From Lineus longissimus (taxonomy: Eukaryota > Nemertea > Pilidiophora > Heteronemertea > Lineidae): a stretch of 64,000 nucleotides of DNA. Positions 38,701 through 51,700 of the stretch are shown piece after piece. Where the stretch lies: NCBI RefSeq assembly GCF_910592395.1, contig NC_088313.1:16448437-16512436 (forward strand), read 5' to 3'. The notes under the pieces were generated by a model, which was given only the letters and a program-made list of their open reading frames with translations, was not told where the DNA came from and made no database searches. Position 1 is the first letter of the stretch. Each line of letters begins with the position of its first letter. A program made the translations under genes and the position numbers.

Positions 38701-40220
38701 AACTCTCTTCGGTTGTTCACGTGTTTAGGCAAAATAATTCACTGTAGGCAATATCATATTTGTATTAAATGGCTATTATATACATGTATCACTTTGTATT
38801 TACAATTTAAACTTAACCCGAGATCTTGCCTGTGCAAACACCAAGATGTAAATAAAACATAAAATCTCATTCGAAATTCGATAGGGAAAGGCAAATAAGA
38901 CGAGCTTTATTAAATTGTTAAGGCACCTGTTTATGTGAGATACGATTTCACAAGGGGTGCTCATTATAATATTACAAACTAGCATACGTTGTACCGTTCC
39001 CGGAAAACATGAGAAATGTAAATGTTACTGGCAGAAAGAAGAGTACATTATTGTTGGGTTCTCAATACATCAAGTCGTTCTGTTTGAACGATTGGATCAG
39101 GTTAAACTGGCATACAAAATATACCTACTCGATTTTACAGTACCTTTTGTTGCGCTGTGAAGCCATGAAGAAGAGCAACATATGTGTGTCTTTAGCAACC
39201 GACAGCTAGCGTGGGACAGATCCGAAGGCGGTGATTAATAATAAATAATTTTATAATGCTACTTTCCTTTGAGGTATATTGATATACGTAGGCATGTATG
39301 ATTACTCAGAAATCGTAGTCGTTACATCAAGCTTCATCAAAATACACAAAGGGACCCACCATCGTTGACTGATGATCTTTACCCTAAACACGAAAAAGTT
39401 TAAAGTAGAAAACTCATTTTGTGCTATAGTAGTTTAGCTCACGTTATCGCAAACGCAATTTTGTTGTTGATGTTATATTCAATTGCCTAAAGGCTCTTCC
39501 TGCTTTCTTCAAAGTAAAGGTGACGGGCATGATTATTTTTCATCACGTAACGTAAATGAGTTACTAAAGCTTTACCTTAAAGGTCGAGGCTGCCTCCAAT
39601 ACGAAAGTTATCGAATTTGCGGTGTCTTCACAGATCAAGGACTGATTCAATTAGAGCATTTTCACTCCTCGGTCAGCGGTTATTTGGTAATCAAAAATAC
39701 CCGCTGATGCGTTTGGCGACTTTTGGTGAGTCTTCCGCTCCCGGCAGTTGCGCTATCCACTGGCATCTAGTGTATTTGTGCTGTCGCCGACCAAGACCAA
39801 GGCGGAAAAACGCCCTTACAAGTGGAATACATAAGGCCTTAAATCTACGAATAGCCTTTAGAGATTCTGGTCACACGAAACGGAAATTAAACTGAGTTTG
39901 TCAACGGGGCAGTGTTTCCCTGCCCTCAGACTGGACATCATGGAGAATACTATCGGTAAACTGCGAGGCGTTGCTGCTACTACGTAACGCTTCCAGTCTA
40001 GGACGTCGGTGCTCATAAACCGCGTTAACCTGGATTGGATGGTCGGAAAAGAAGATCGGCAACTTGACTTCAACGTGCAAGACAAAGATTCCCTAACTAT
40101 TGACTATGTTGATGTCGTAAGAGTTCTACCGGTTTACCTGCACTCGTTTGCTGCAGCTGAATTTAGAAGGAACATACTCGGGCTTAAACGGGGCGACATT
40201 TCTGCCAGCAAACCCCGTTT
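32701..40220. other. Intergenic, no gene recognised
   Basis: No supported exon. Short frames on both strands are consistent with chance. ACATGT-type words occur around 35048-35070. Nothing else stands out. Confidence 0.4.
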
Positions 40221-40396
40221 GCCACTTTCCTCAAGCAGAAATCATGTAGGACTTCCTGTCAGGTGACAGGCTTTGTCAAATTAAAACCGTTGTATGTGAT
40301 CATGCCGTGCTGTCTGTGCCGAACAAGCATGATAGCTCTCTTCTGATTGGTCAATACCAGTCAGGAAGTCCCAAATGGCTGCTTGAGGAAAGTGGC
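40221..40396. repeat. Inverted repeat with coding-like arms (fold-back fragment)
   Basis: The left arm 40221-40258 and the complement of 40362-40396 share an 18-base block (GCCACTTTCCTCAAGCAG) and a 10-base block (GGACTTCCTG), both perfect. They are separated by 10 bases in one arm and 7 in the other, a difference of one codon. Read outward to inward, each arm can encode HFPQA(E/A)I and DFL(S/T)G. This suggests diverged, oppositely oriented copies of one repetitive coding sequence, probably a transposable-element fragment. The parent family is not identified. Confidence 0.55.
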
Positions 40397-43300
40397 GAAT
40401 ATGCGGAGTACATGCGTTTTGGTCGCGATTGTCAGGAGAGCCTAAGCGACCGATCACCAGCTGCGTCGGTATGTCGGCATATAAATCCACGAGGCTGTTA
40501 TCTTTTCAAATGCCAATGCCATGTTGGGTGATCAATCATCCAAATAACATGACAACAGTCACGACTCAGGAAAAGCTCATCGCATATGTCCGTAAGCAGC
40601 ATGTTCTTAAGCTGTACGTATCTTCTTAAAAACGTGAAGAGGAATGTCTTGATTTCAGTTCTGTGTCAGAAAATGTTGATAAACCGCTTAGTAAATATAA
40701 TACTTTAGCTTTATATGAACAGGTTAAGCAGTGTGCCTCATGCTCTTTTGCTCTTTGCTCAGATCAGAGTTATTTTTTCCAAAAGTACAAAAAGGCGACT
40801 TCAATGTTATGCGTTTGTTTAGATTTTAAAGCAACAACACGGAGAAGCTTGCCGCTATAAAGGCTGTTTTATGAGCCTGGCGAGATAACTCTCTACAGGC
40901 AACCTGTCCAATGTGATATGCAGTCCAATTATACAGGCAGATCAAACACTGAGAATAGCTAGTGGCGAAAACATGACGAAAGCATTACAATTTAACCTGA
41001 AAAAAAATTAGACAGAAACTGATTCAGTAAAACAGGACCATTTTACATTCTACGGAATTAGTTTTTTGAATTGCGTCCCCTGAAGTTCACGCAACCTCCA
41101 CATATTTTGTTTTTGTTTCGTGTGGGGCGTTTTCCGCCTTGAGCAAGCGGATGATTCAGAAAATATTTGACATAACCATGATATAAAGCGTTGCCCACAC
41201 AATCTAAACAAGAGTATTGTGTCAGTAAGCCGACGGGGGAATCTTTCATCTATTTACTGAGTCGTTAACTGCAAATAAAACAGTATCAAACTTGTCAGTG
41301 ATCAAACACAAGGGCCTACTCTTTACATATAAAACGTACTCAGCAAAACAACACCGCCAGGGTCATGAGGGTGAACCTACATGTATAAATAAAAAAAACA
41401 CATGCATCTTGAATATATAGGAAAATCTATTTGACATGCAGCTCGCCTTCTAAAATGTAACAAATATTTTAGTAGACTGGTTAAGAATAGGAACAACTTG
41501 TTAAATGTTATTGAATGCAAATAAGGCTACTTTTTGTAATATCTGACAAATAAATGGTTTTGTGTGCATTATTAAAATATTTTATTTGATGTTATCATTG
41601 ATAATTCTGTTCCGATAAAAAAATTTGAAAACATTATCTAGTGTTAGTGTAACGCTTTTGAGTGTTTCCCCTCGGTCATTGTTAAGCCGATTAAGCTCAA
41701 TTATCTTTTTCAGACATTTGCATCAGTAGACAGCAGAATTCAGGAAGCTGAAGTCGTGGTCGGAAGTCAGACGATCTATCTGTTGCTCTTAGGCGTCCCA
41801 CATGAAGACGTTTTTTAAAAGTTTTTGCATATTCTGAAAGATTTACGTTTTTCGCTTCAGGCAAGTTGTTTCTAATAAACCATTGACTGACAATTTCCTT
41901 TTCACCCGGGGACGCGATCGAGGGCAACATATTCGCCAATGTCCCTGAAGCAAGCGACCAAAGGTTTCCGTCATCGTAAACCCCTTGTGTAAACACAAAA
42001 TAAATACGTCAACTCTGAATCGATGCCTCATTGGTAATATAACAGGCATTTATGGTCAATTACTTCCCATTATAGTGTCATCACATATTGATATCGTGGC
42101 TGTTTGATTTCTCACCCTGAGCCAAACACACAGGAAGTCACAACTTGCACAGAATATAAAGGGTGTCCCTAGAAACACACCGATCTCATGCCTGACACGC
42201 GCTGCGTTATGTAACGTTGATTGATCCTGCGGTAGTTTGCAAGGAAGTCACAATCGGTAAAGAAATGTTTTGCCAGTCGTTAGTGAGAAAGTGTTGCATA
42301 ACTGGTAATAACTATTAATATACAATTTTTCAATGGTTTTTCTGAATCAATGAAATTTGCCTAAAATTGTTAGGGGCACTTTAAAGAGAGAATACGTACC
42401 GATACATTGAACGAAAGCACTGTTGCTTACTAAATGCACAGGAATTGTCTTCAGGACTACTAAGCGAAAGCGTTGATGCATAAATACAGCGACATGCCAT
42501 GAAAGATGATACCATAACACGTAAAGAACGATCATTCCGAAAAAATGTCATACTTAAACGAACCACTGTCGGACATTGCACGATTTCATCAGCAGAAATA
42601 TATGGCCGGGTATCAACTTTCTAATGAATTTCCCGGCGTCGGTAATGATCCCCCTAATACATTTTCCTCGTAAAATGAAAAGATAGAGGCGAGTGTTTGC
42701 ACCTGAACGCTTCGCATATATATTTCAAATTCAAGGACAAATGGTCTCCATAGTCTCTACAACGCGGTTAGCGAAATGAACCTATCATTATTATGACATC
42801 TTTGTGCTAATAGCCGTTTTAGCTAGCAGCATGATTGGGCATAATACTAATAGCTACCAAGCATGATTTGAAGTTGTCTGTCTGGTATTTTAGGAGTAAT
42901 TACTTAGAACATCCGCCCATGACGTGAATAGAAAAGAATCTAATCAAGATATGAAACAAAGGACATGGACGAACACTGGCTGGCATTTATGCTTCATTTC
43001 GACTAAGAAATATTTATTAGTACCGAATGAATTATTTTGCGTGACCGTTAATGCAATCAATCGAAGCTTTCGGACAGATAATGGCCAGTGTCTACTGTCA
43101 GTGCGTGTGAGGGAAGCAAGTGCGAGGCGGGGTGAAGCTACTAAGTGCATTTGACTAAAGGTCTAATGTGATGGTCAGATAAGATAAGCCCCGAATAACA
43201 CAAATTCAACGCCTTGCAATAAAAAAAGGTGATGAAACCGCTGATGGAAACATCTCAAAAGCATACAGGTATAGTTATTTAGTTATTTAGTGCACTTCTA

Positions 43301-45577
43301 AAGCTGTTTACAGTCTGTTGTTGCTTTAATCATTTCAAAGCAGCACACCATCGAACACATAACGCTTGAACATACCGAAAGTACCTCTGGGCGTTAAAAG
43401 ATACGGGAAGTTTAATCAGGAATCGGAATCAAATTTCCAAACTGCTCCAGAAAATGATTTAAAACCTCGTACACCTAACCTCCAGTAACTAAAAGTAAAA
43501 CAGAAATGATAATTGGACTCGTAACGTTTGAGATGAAGTTGGCTACTTGATACGCAATGTAGTTTCATACTGAGAAGAATGATTCTCTGATATATCAACA
43601 CAACCTGAAATAGAAGTACATTGCAAAAATACTAAATACATAGTAAGCTTGCATGTACATGTACATTGTACGTCGGTGCAAATTCAGCGACAGCAGTTAC
43701 ATGTACATGTACACATGTACATGTACATGGTCATTTATAATGTAACAACATTTGGCTAGAAGGAGGATCAATTCATTTAGCGCTAGTATTTATTGAACAT
43801 CTCTGGTAGTCCAGTTACTTTTGCTCATTTATCATGATCATGCTATCTGAATCTCGGGCAATCAGGCAAACTGTGACACAATCTCAAGTAGCAAAGTCAA
43901 TAAAGGCTGCCATGACCGTGGCTGGGAGCACAGGATGGCACAAAGCGTCGCACAAAAAAAGGTTTTCTTTGTTATAAGCCAAAACGGCCTGGAATCGTTG
44001 ATGGTGTGAGGTGCAGTTCACCACCTTTTGCCGGTTGAATAAGAAAGAGGAAGAAAGGGGACAATTAAAAGCACTGTTTAAAACAGAAACTTTGTATGGC
44101 CAACCTTCACCATTTCAGGGTTAACCCACATTTATTGTCTTTTTGAGCATATGAATGATCCAGATAAGTTCTGAAACCGCTGCACCAACCTCCACTTTCC
44201 TTTCGCAACTTGAATCCGTGCTTAGAGAAAAACTACGATCCACTTTTATTGAAACACCCCGTCTGTTTTGACCTCGCTGGGGATTAGACAGCCATTGATG
44301 CGGGGTCACTAGACATGATAAACCAGTGCATATGAATATGCAAATCGATTCAATCAAACGAAAGTTAAAAAACTGCTAATAATGGACAGAAATTGATAAA
44401 CGTCCATTTGAAACCAAGTGGGTAAGCCAGTTTTGTCCATCATGCTTGGAGATATAATCCTCTCATTTCTGTAGATGCCAGCCAGTCTGGCGGAACATCG
44501 ATTTTTTGTCAGCTGGACATTGTATTACAGGCTACTTGCAGAGTCCCAGTGGTGCCAAACATTATTAAGCCTGTATAAGTAGGTGACGCTCCCAGTCTAT
44601 CAACGTGTTGCGGGATTATTGCTGTTCATCAATATCCATTATAGAGTGTTTCTGATAGTATACTCTAGTACTTGCGGGCAAGTTATCTCTTAAACTCTTA
44701 TTGTATGCATGAAGCCCAATGAAATTTGATTTTAACATAACGCCCACTGTGAATCCTGTCATGCCTGTAAGTAGTTCAATCGGACCTTTCGTCAAGATCA
44801 AAGGCGTATGAATGGAAGTATTTCCATACTGTTCAACCACCAACAAGGAACTTTAATTGAAATGAGAATGATTCTCAAAAGGTCAGCGTGAAACCAAAGT
44901 TTAAACGACCTCACATCGTTTTGTGGGATTTTCTGTAAAAAGGTTCCGTTTTCTCAAATATTGTAATCATAATCTTCTAGGATATTCCCCAAACAATCAA
45001 TCAATGCAGAACAAGAGTTTGTATCAAAGACTTTCTACTTGTATCTTGAATTCTTGGTTTCCCCGTCTCACCCAATGATACCGCAACAAAAGCTACTACT
45101 AAATTGGTTTTCTCTCTTATTTCCCATTCCTAAGATAATTGAAATAGGCGTTCAACCACCAACTTTCGATAATTCACTTAAAACATTGATGGAACATTTC
45201 CACAAACAGAGCCTGCTATCTCCATTCAAGCGTGAGTGTAAATGAGGAAGACTCATTACGGAAGACGACGGAGCTTTAAGTATAGTACATGTAGGATCGC
45301 GTCATTTTTATAACATATATTTTTCTTCTAAACAGGTATATATCTATTTGAACTTTGAATAATATGCGAATTTTTTTTTTTAATCTTAAATTGTTCTGCT
45401 TTGTACAATATGATTACTGTACGTGTGTTTTTTCATTTGCGAATAGCACTGAAATTGGCCTATCAAGCAGATCTCCTACACTTTAATGACGATGCCATAT
45501 TTGGAAGACTATTAAGTATGCTATTTTGTTTATTATTTTGATCAGTCAGATGTAATAAGACCACATTAAATGGTAAC
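40397..45577. other. Intergenic, no gene recognised
   Basis: AT-rich DNA with no supported exon. A 99-codon minus-strand frame at 41697-41996 was considered and rejected for lack of any domain or splice context. The ACATGT repeat at 43651-43730 is listed separately. Confidence 0.4.
43651..43730. repeat. ACATGT simple repeats, self-complementary
   Basis: Two blocks of alternating ACATGT/TACATG lie at 43651-43668 and 43698-43729. Each unit is its own reverse complement, so the blocks are palindromic at many registers and can form hairpins. Such repeats are common in marine invertebrate genomes. Confidence 0.85.
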
Positions 45578-45760
45578 TGGGAAGCATGGTGGTGCAGTGT
45601 AAGAGCGTCTGGCTTGTGATCGGGAGGTCGTAGAGTCGAGGTTCGACCAGTGTCATTCACAAATTTCAACTGGCCTGAAATGGTCAATTAGGCTAGGTAA
45701 TGTAAAGCGCTTTGAGACAGTACAGTAAAAACCCATAAGAAATGTGCATTCCATTACCAC
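45578..45760 (+). mobile_element. tRNA-derived SINE
   Basis: The head contains an RNA polymerase III A-box-like segment (GGTGCAGTGTAAGAGC, about 45591-45606), an anticodon-arm-like region (CTTGTGATCGGGAGGTCG) and a B-box-like GGTTCGACC (about 45640-45648). The tail reads AATGTAAAGCGCTTTGAGACAG, then AAACCCATAAGAAATGTGCATT, matching the general form of animal SINE tails. The stems are too mismatched for a functional tRNA. Boundaries and target-site duplications are uncertain. Confidence 0.65.
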
Positions 45761-48700
45761 GACTATGACTGACAGAGTCATTACGCTAATCATAACTTTT
45801 GTCCTGGTAATTAAGCGTTTTAGCGCAGCAATAATGGAAAATCTAAATAAATAAGACTGCAGTCAAACAACTTGTCAGAGCAATGATGTAGTAATGCTGC
45901 CTTCTGTGAGATTATCGACGAAATGTTGACCTCTTCATCATCACAAATATCATGAATGAGTCCAAGTCCGAGAATCGAAACCACATCCACAAAATCACAG
46001 ATCCTTTTTCTATTTTGACAGTAACAATTGATTGCTTTGTATTATCTATGTAATCATGTCGAAGTAAGAGCTTCTCTGACATAGCATTTGACGGGAAATC
46101 AATGAAGTCATTATCGCCAGGCGCTGATGCCAATCAAATGAAACTAATGTATACTCTTTTTTCTGTCAAAATAGACGGCTGACTTGAACAACAATCATTT
46201 TGAATTTGGGATTAACGCTGTGCCTTTTGTACTATTATGCAAAGGTTTTCAAATGTAGGTCTATAACATGCATTCTGGTTAATGGGGTTTCTAGGATACG
46301 CAAACATGCAGACAATATCTGTGCTACTGTTTGCTCCAAGCAATAGTGCTGTACCAAATAGCTTAGCTGAGCCAAATACCGTTCCCTTCTACAATCTTTC
46401 GCTAAAGAAGCATTAAATCGACTGCATGGTTAAGCCATTGTCATTGATAAGTTACCAAGGTATCCAAGCCGTGCATGTAACTAAGGCATTCTTGTTCATA
46501 CGCATGCGTAACCGGATGCAATCATTATATTGTGCGTCAAAAAGCAACAAATAAAGAATAAGCTAGTAGAAATATGACGAAGAAATCTATCAACCACGCA
46601 AAGTCATCCTGATCAGTAAAAAAAGTATCTTTGACTCAGGTAAGACTACTTTCGGTCTCTGCATCGGAAAAAACCCCGCAGACCGGAGGTCTCTTGCGTT
46701 CAAGGAGCGCTGAAGCATGGAATCCGAAGCGGTAATTGGTGGCCATCAATGGTGGCCATATTTGATCAAGATGTTTCGCTGCCTCTTGCGAAACCTCCTC
46801 AAACAAGACCGAATAATCAGCGGAAAATATCCGCGGAGGTTTTTTTCCCTATGCAGCTTAAGATCAACTGGACGAGTGTTCTCCTGTTCAGCACTTTATT
46901 TCGCAATATATTTTTCCCTATATGTATGAATTTAAACGATTTCCAAAGTATGATGAGATGTGTAGAATCGGCGGATTATCTTATTTCCATCGGAAACACT
47001 GAAAGCAAGGCCCATACAATTCTGTCTGGCGTGTCTCTTGTCGGTATAGTGAGACACGTTCAGTTTAGCAGCAGTCTAATCCTATAGTAGGCCTGGCCGA
47101 TTTTCATACAGCGCAGTACGTTTTAAGCTTCTTTCGGTACCTTTGAAGCCTCAATATCTCTTTCGATGCTAAAGGGACTTCATTTATTCATCTTTAAGAA
47201 GAAATTACAAGTAATTTCAACAACATCACCAGCCAGTGGGTGAAGTCAGAAGTCGATTTGTTTGTTTGACAGGGTGCAAAAACTACAAAGTGATATAAAC
47301 GTGATTGGTTGGCCGAGATTGAAATTCTTGAGTTGTAGATTGAGAAAAAACATGATTAGAAAGAGCAATACGATCCGAGAGATGAAACTTAGCCGAAGTC
47401 GTGGGAGGATATTCAAAGAACTCACTTCTCTTCACGACAATATAAAATTTCTAGCGCAAAGAACAAGTCAAAGGAAACAAAAAATCGTGGTCGCCATTAT
47501 TAGCCATCTCATATAATCGCGTTCCATTGATCCAGTAACTTAGTACGGCATGGTATGGTTCCACAGCAGATCAGAATACAACGTAGGAGTGTTTTTTTTA
47601 ATGATCAGTCAAAAAGGTGGTTGCTGCCCTACTTCGGACATTGCCACACAAATCATGTGTCTATGTTAGGAATATCTGGCATGGAGGCGTAGCTTTGACG
47701 CGCAGAATCAATACGGAAGTCAATCATTGCATCCACGGCACAGCATCAGACGCCATGAACGTTCTTGACTGCGGAACTAGTTTCTAAAGAAAACTGTCGA
47801 AGTTGGCAAAAGTTTTCAAGTCTTCAAGCCTTTAAGAAACTTAAAAGAAGAAACAACGCTCGCTGCACCCATGAAGACATATTATTGCGGCAAAAAAATA
47901 CGCAATTAATTCGTTTGCACATTCGGTATTTTCGAGATAAATGAATACCGGCTTCGTAAAACAAAGATGTTCCATTTGTCCAATTAACGACGAGACAAAT
48001 GTTCAAACATCATCAATCATTTCTAAGAGACACGTTACTCCCCTTTTAATTGCCCCTGAAAGGCAATATGTGTAAGATATACTGTAGTTGGTAATCTCAC
48101 ATTTCACCGGACCAGATGGCCCTCTTTCTCACACAGATTTCTAAGTCTTAGCCGATGGAAATGGCCAATATATCGAAAACTAATGATGATGATAATGTTT
48201 AGTCAGCGTCTTTGACCTTTCTATCAGCGACATAAAAACGTGTTAAACAACTTCTGAATGATCGCCTCAAGTCTATTGCCAGCTTTGTCTGAGTTACGAG
48301 GACATGAAGGCATTCTATGGATGTCGAACAATGTGGCTGATGTCAACGTCGCTGAGGGACATAGCTAATGGCTCAGATGATGACTGTAGTGCGGGGCATG
48401 GATTGACTCTCTCTTGTGCCGGTGGTCACAGTCCAGCATTCGATAGCAGGAACCATAGAAATCATCTACAATCCATCCTCATCTTAAATGATTACTCTAA
48501 TGTTACGTTGTAATCTGTCTTAAGACTTAATTTCTCTGAGTGACTTTTTGATTACATACCGATGTGGGTCCTTATTGCACAAAGTACTTCCATGACACTC
48601 AAATTCAATAGCAGCCTTGTGATGTTTGGATCAGTATCTGGACAAACCACAAAGGAAGGTCCCTGGGGTAGCTCTGAAGGTACCAATGGCAGTATCGACA

Positions 48701-51700
48701 TAAGAGTCGGTGGCATCTCAAACAATGTTTAATCAGAATAAGCCACATATTGATCTGTTTACTATCATCTTTCGCTTTCATGGTTTACCCTACATTTGGC
48801 AAAGTGTTGCCAATAGTTTGTTTAACTGATAGAGCCATTAATCAAGTTGTATGACCATAATAACGACAGTGTAATACCTCACAGAGAGTACAATGTATAT
48901 CATTGTTGACAGTGTAATATATTATCATCATAAATACGAACCAGTCCGGCGACCTCCATGTATGTAAAGGTTTGATATAGATGATTAAGTGGGTCCATGT
49001 CCGCCGCAAATACCAAGGCAAAGCCGTGATAATGATATGGCTATTATTTGGACATGATGTCAATGCAATAACAGTCGACACATCGACGGGGAACTCGTGA
49101 ACAGAAGGGTTAGACTGAGACTGGCACTGAATTTTTGAATTCAATATTTCTCAGAAATCACGCTGCACATTGCGAAGGCGCAGTACCATCCTGCTCGCCT
49201 TACGCGCAACTACATGTACTATACTGCTTGCTTCCTGCATATCAAAAATTGCTTTATGAAATGTTTTAAAGTTTCTTCCAAATATGATGCAATGCACAAA
49301 GTGAGCGGCAGTACCACAACGCTCATACAAGCAGATCGATTTCCTGTTCTGTCTGGTCATTTTGTATGTCATAATCCCAGCTACAAGAGCTCTTGCTCAC
49401 ACATCTCATAAACCGCGGGTTAATGGGAGTCAGCCGTCAAATAACATTATCGGAACTGCCCTGCTCTGATGACCTCATGAAGATTAAGGGCCGGCAGTAG
49501 TTGAATAGCCTTCTCCTAATAGAGATGGATGAAGGCTTGTGATATTTTTGAAAGAAGGGGCTAAATGGTGAATGCCACTTTTAGCTACCCTTTCCCTATT
49601 TGATTGGTACTTGGTTATGTTTTCAGTCACGATGTAAATTTAAGCTAGTTCCAACAGGTATGTAAGAATCGATGACTTTTGACACCAAGGTCAAGATAGC
49701 TAGGAAGACCAAGGATTATCATTGGGCAGTTATCACGATGACGTGTAGTGAACGAGGGGACAAGGTTGATGTCTAACTGGAAAATACTAGACACTGCTGG
49801 ATTATCGTGTTTAATGAGAATCGTGTTCAAGGGGAATTTCTCACCAAGATCCGTGACTCGGCAATCGCCGCCGAGAGTAGCCACGTTGAACTTGACCGAA
49901 TCAGCATCTCACGGTTTAAGGAGTTTCTCCCGCTGATCGACTCCAGTCACAAAGTAGCTAACCTCTCTAATAGGCGCGGGCGGCGATGATGAGGAAAGCG
50001 ATCAGTCTCTATCACCTTTTCCTCAATGGACGCGCCAGTGCGTTGATGATTACGTGATAGCTGTATAGCTGCCGAAGTAGAGCAGACTACTCTCTTTAAC
50101 AATAGTATTTAATGATACTATCATTGATTGAATATGGACAATATTTACACCTGGTGTTGCAGTAACAACACATTAATCAACGTTGAATTCATACCACATC
50201 AGTTTAAATTTTTCAAATCATTATGTTGGCATATATGATGTATCGACAGGCAGCTGGGCCTGCAGAAAATTATACAGCAAACCTAACCTTGTTCCTATAT
50301 ATTCATTCTGCCCTTGTGTTTAGATTAGCCACACAGAGGGATACAAAACATATGTTTATTTGGATGAACAGACTTTACCAATACGAAGATTGCGTTTAAG
50401 ATAAGCTCCGTCTTACATCTGAGGAAATACGAACATATGTATCAATACAATTACACCTTTAACAGGCAGGTTATGTGCTTATCTTCTGCTAATGAGAGAC
50501 TTGAAATAATTGGTATATCATGGCAGGAGAGACTGTGAGGAATGTAAAATATGGATTTTCTGGCAAGCTAGAAAATGCTAGTAGGTATAGTAATGTTATC
50601 GATTGATACCGGTACTAAATATGGTAAGTAATGAAAAGTGACATACTGGTCATATCATATTCGATGCCGTGTCGTAATAAAAGTTGCCTACAGTGGTACA
50701 TGTACCAAGAAGATGCAGATGAACCTGGCAAAATTGTCTGCTTCTCCTGCTTCTTCTTCCTCTTCTATCTCTTCTTCTTTGCGTTCCAAAGTAATTTACC
50801 TAAATCCTGGTATCAACGAGTTCGCTATCTGGCAGCGTCTGTAGTATTCTACATTCGGTTTCTTCAACCGCGTCCAAGGTTTACTTCTGTACTGACATAC
50901 CCGTTGTCTTTTTTATCGTTGTCTTTTTTACCGGGCTTTTTTGTCCGTTGTCTTTTATTCCGTTGCTTTTTTTACCTAGATTCATCCCAAACAAGCCACC
51001 TTAAAAATGGTTTATCGTCAACGAGAGACCATTAGGCCTAAAGCCAGAAAACACCACTGCAAAGCCCACATCCGTTGTAGCTGAACGTGTCATGGCCTTA
51101 TCACTAATTATTAGGGTCAATTAATACCCATTACAATTTACTGCCCAATCTGTTAGCCAAACAATCGTATATGACATTCGATAACCGTATCTTGAAAAAG
51201 CACACACGACAGGACATTACCGATATTTGTTATTCCTTTACTACCACGTATGATGACGAAAGGCAATGTTTCAGCAGCACTCTGTCATCATTCTTTGAAA
51301 ATGCCCCCGTGGCCCTGTCGATTGGTTAAAATTTTCGTTTTAAATAATTATGTTCTTTGTGTGTAAGGAGTGTGCAACTATAGCCCAACACCGCGTTTTC
51401 GAATACAAAGGTGCTCTCTGTCTGCATCTATTAATCTTTTCCATTTTGTTCAAAACGTCATGAACAGCCGGTAATCTTCAAATATCAACTCACTGATAGA
51501 GTCACGGATTAAAAGTCTCATTGTCACGTATCTGATATACTGTCTGGCTTATTATTTTTATCATTGTCGCGGTTGGTGATGCAGGGGTGGATCCGAGATT
51601 TTTTTCCATGGGGAGAGAGGTCCACCATCCAGGGAATTTTAAAATCTAGATGCCCTGAGCTGCAATTTTAGAAACTACAGTTCGAGAAAACTTCTCTCTG

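Noticed and set aside
41697-41996. 99-codon minus-strand frame with a plausible-looking composition
   Set aside because: Isolated, with no domain and an overlapping alternative frame; insufficient support.
45585-45655. Functional tRNA (anticodon loop reads TTGTGAT)
   Set aside because: Stems are heavily mismatched and the sequence runs into a SINE tail; it is a SINE head, not a tRNA gene.
47262-47516. Lys/Arg-rich 84-codon frame preceded by a CAG that could be an acceptor
   Set aside because: No matching donor context and no known domain. It starts on TTG in the frame, so it is likely chance.
50631-51035. 134-codon plus-strand frame rich in Phe/Leu/Ser
   Set aside because: The hydrophobic composition comes from CTT/TTC-type low-complexity DNA (50735-50775, 50895-50980) rather than a real membrane protein.
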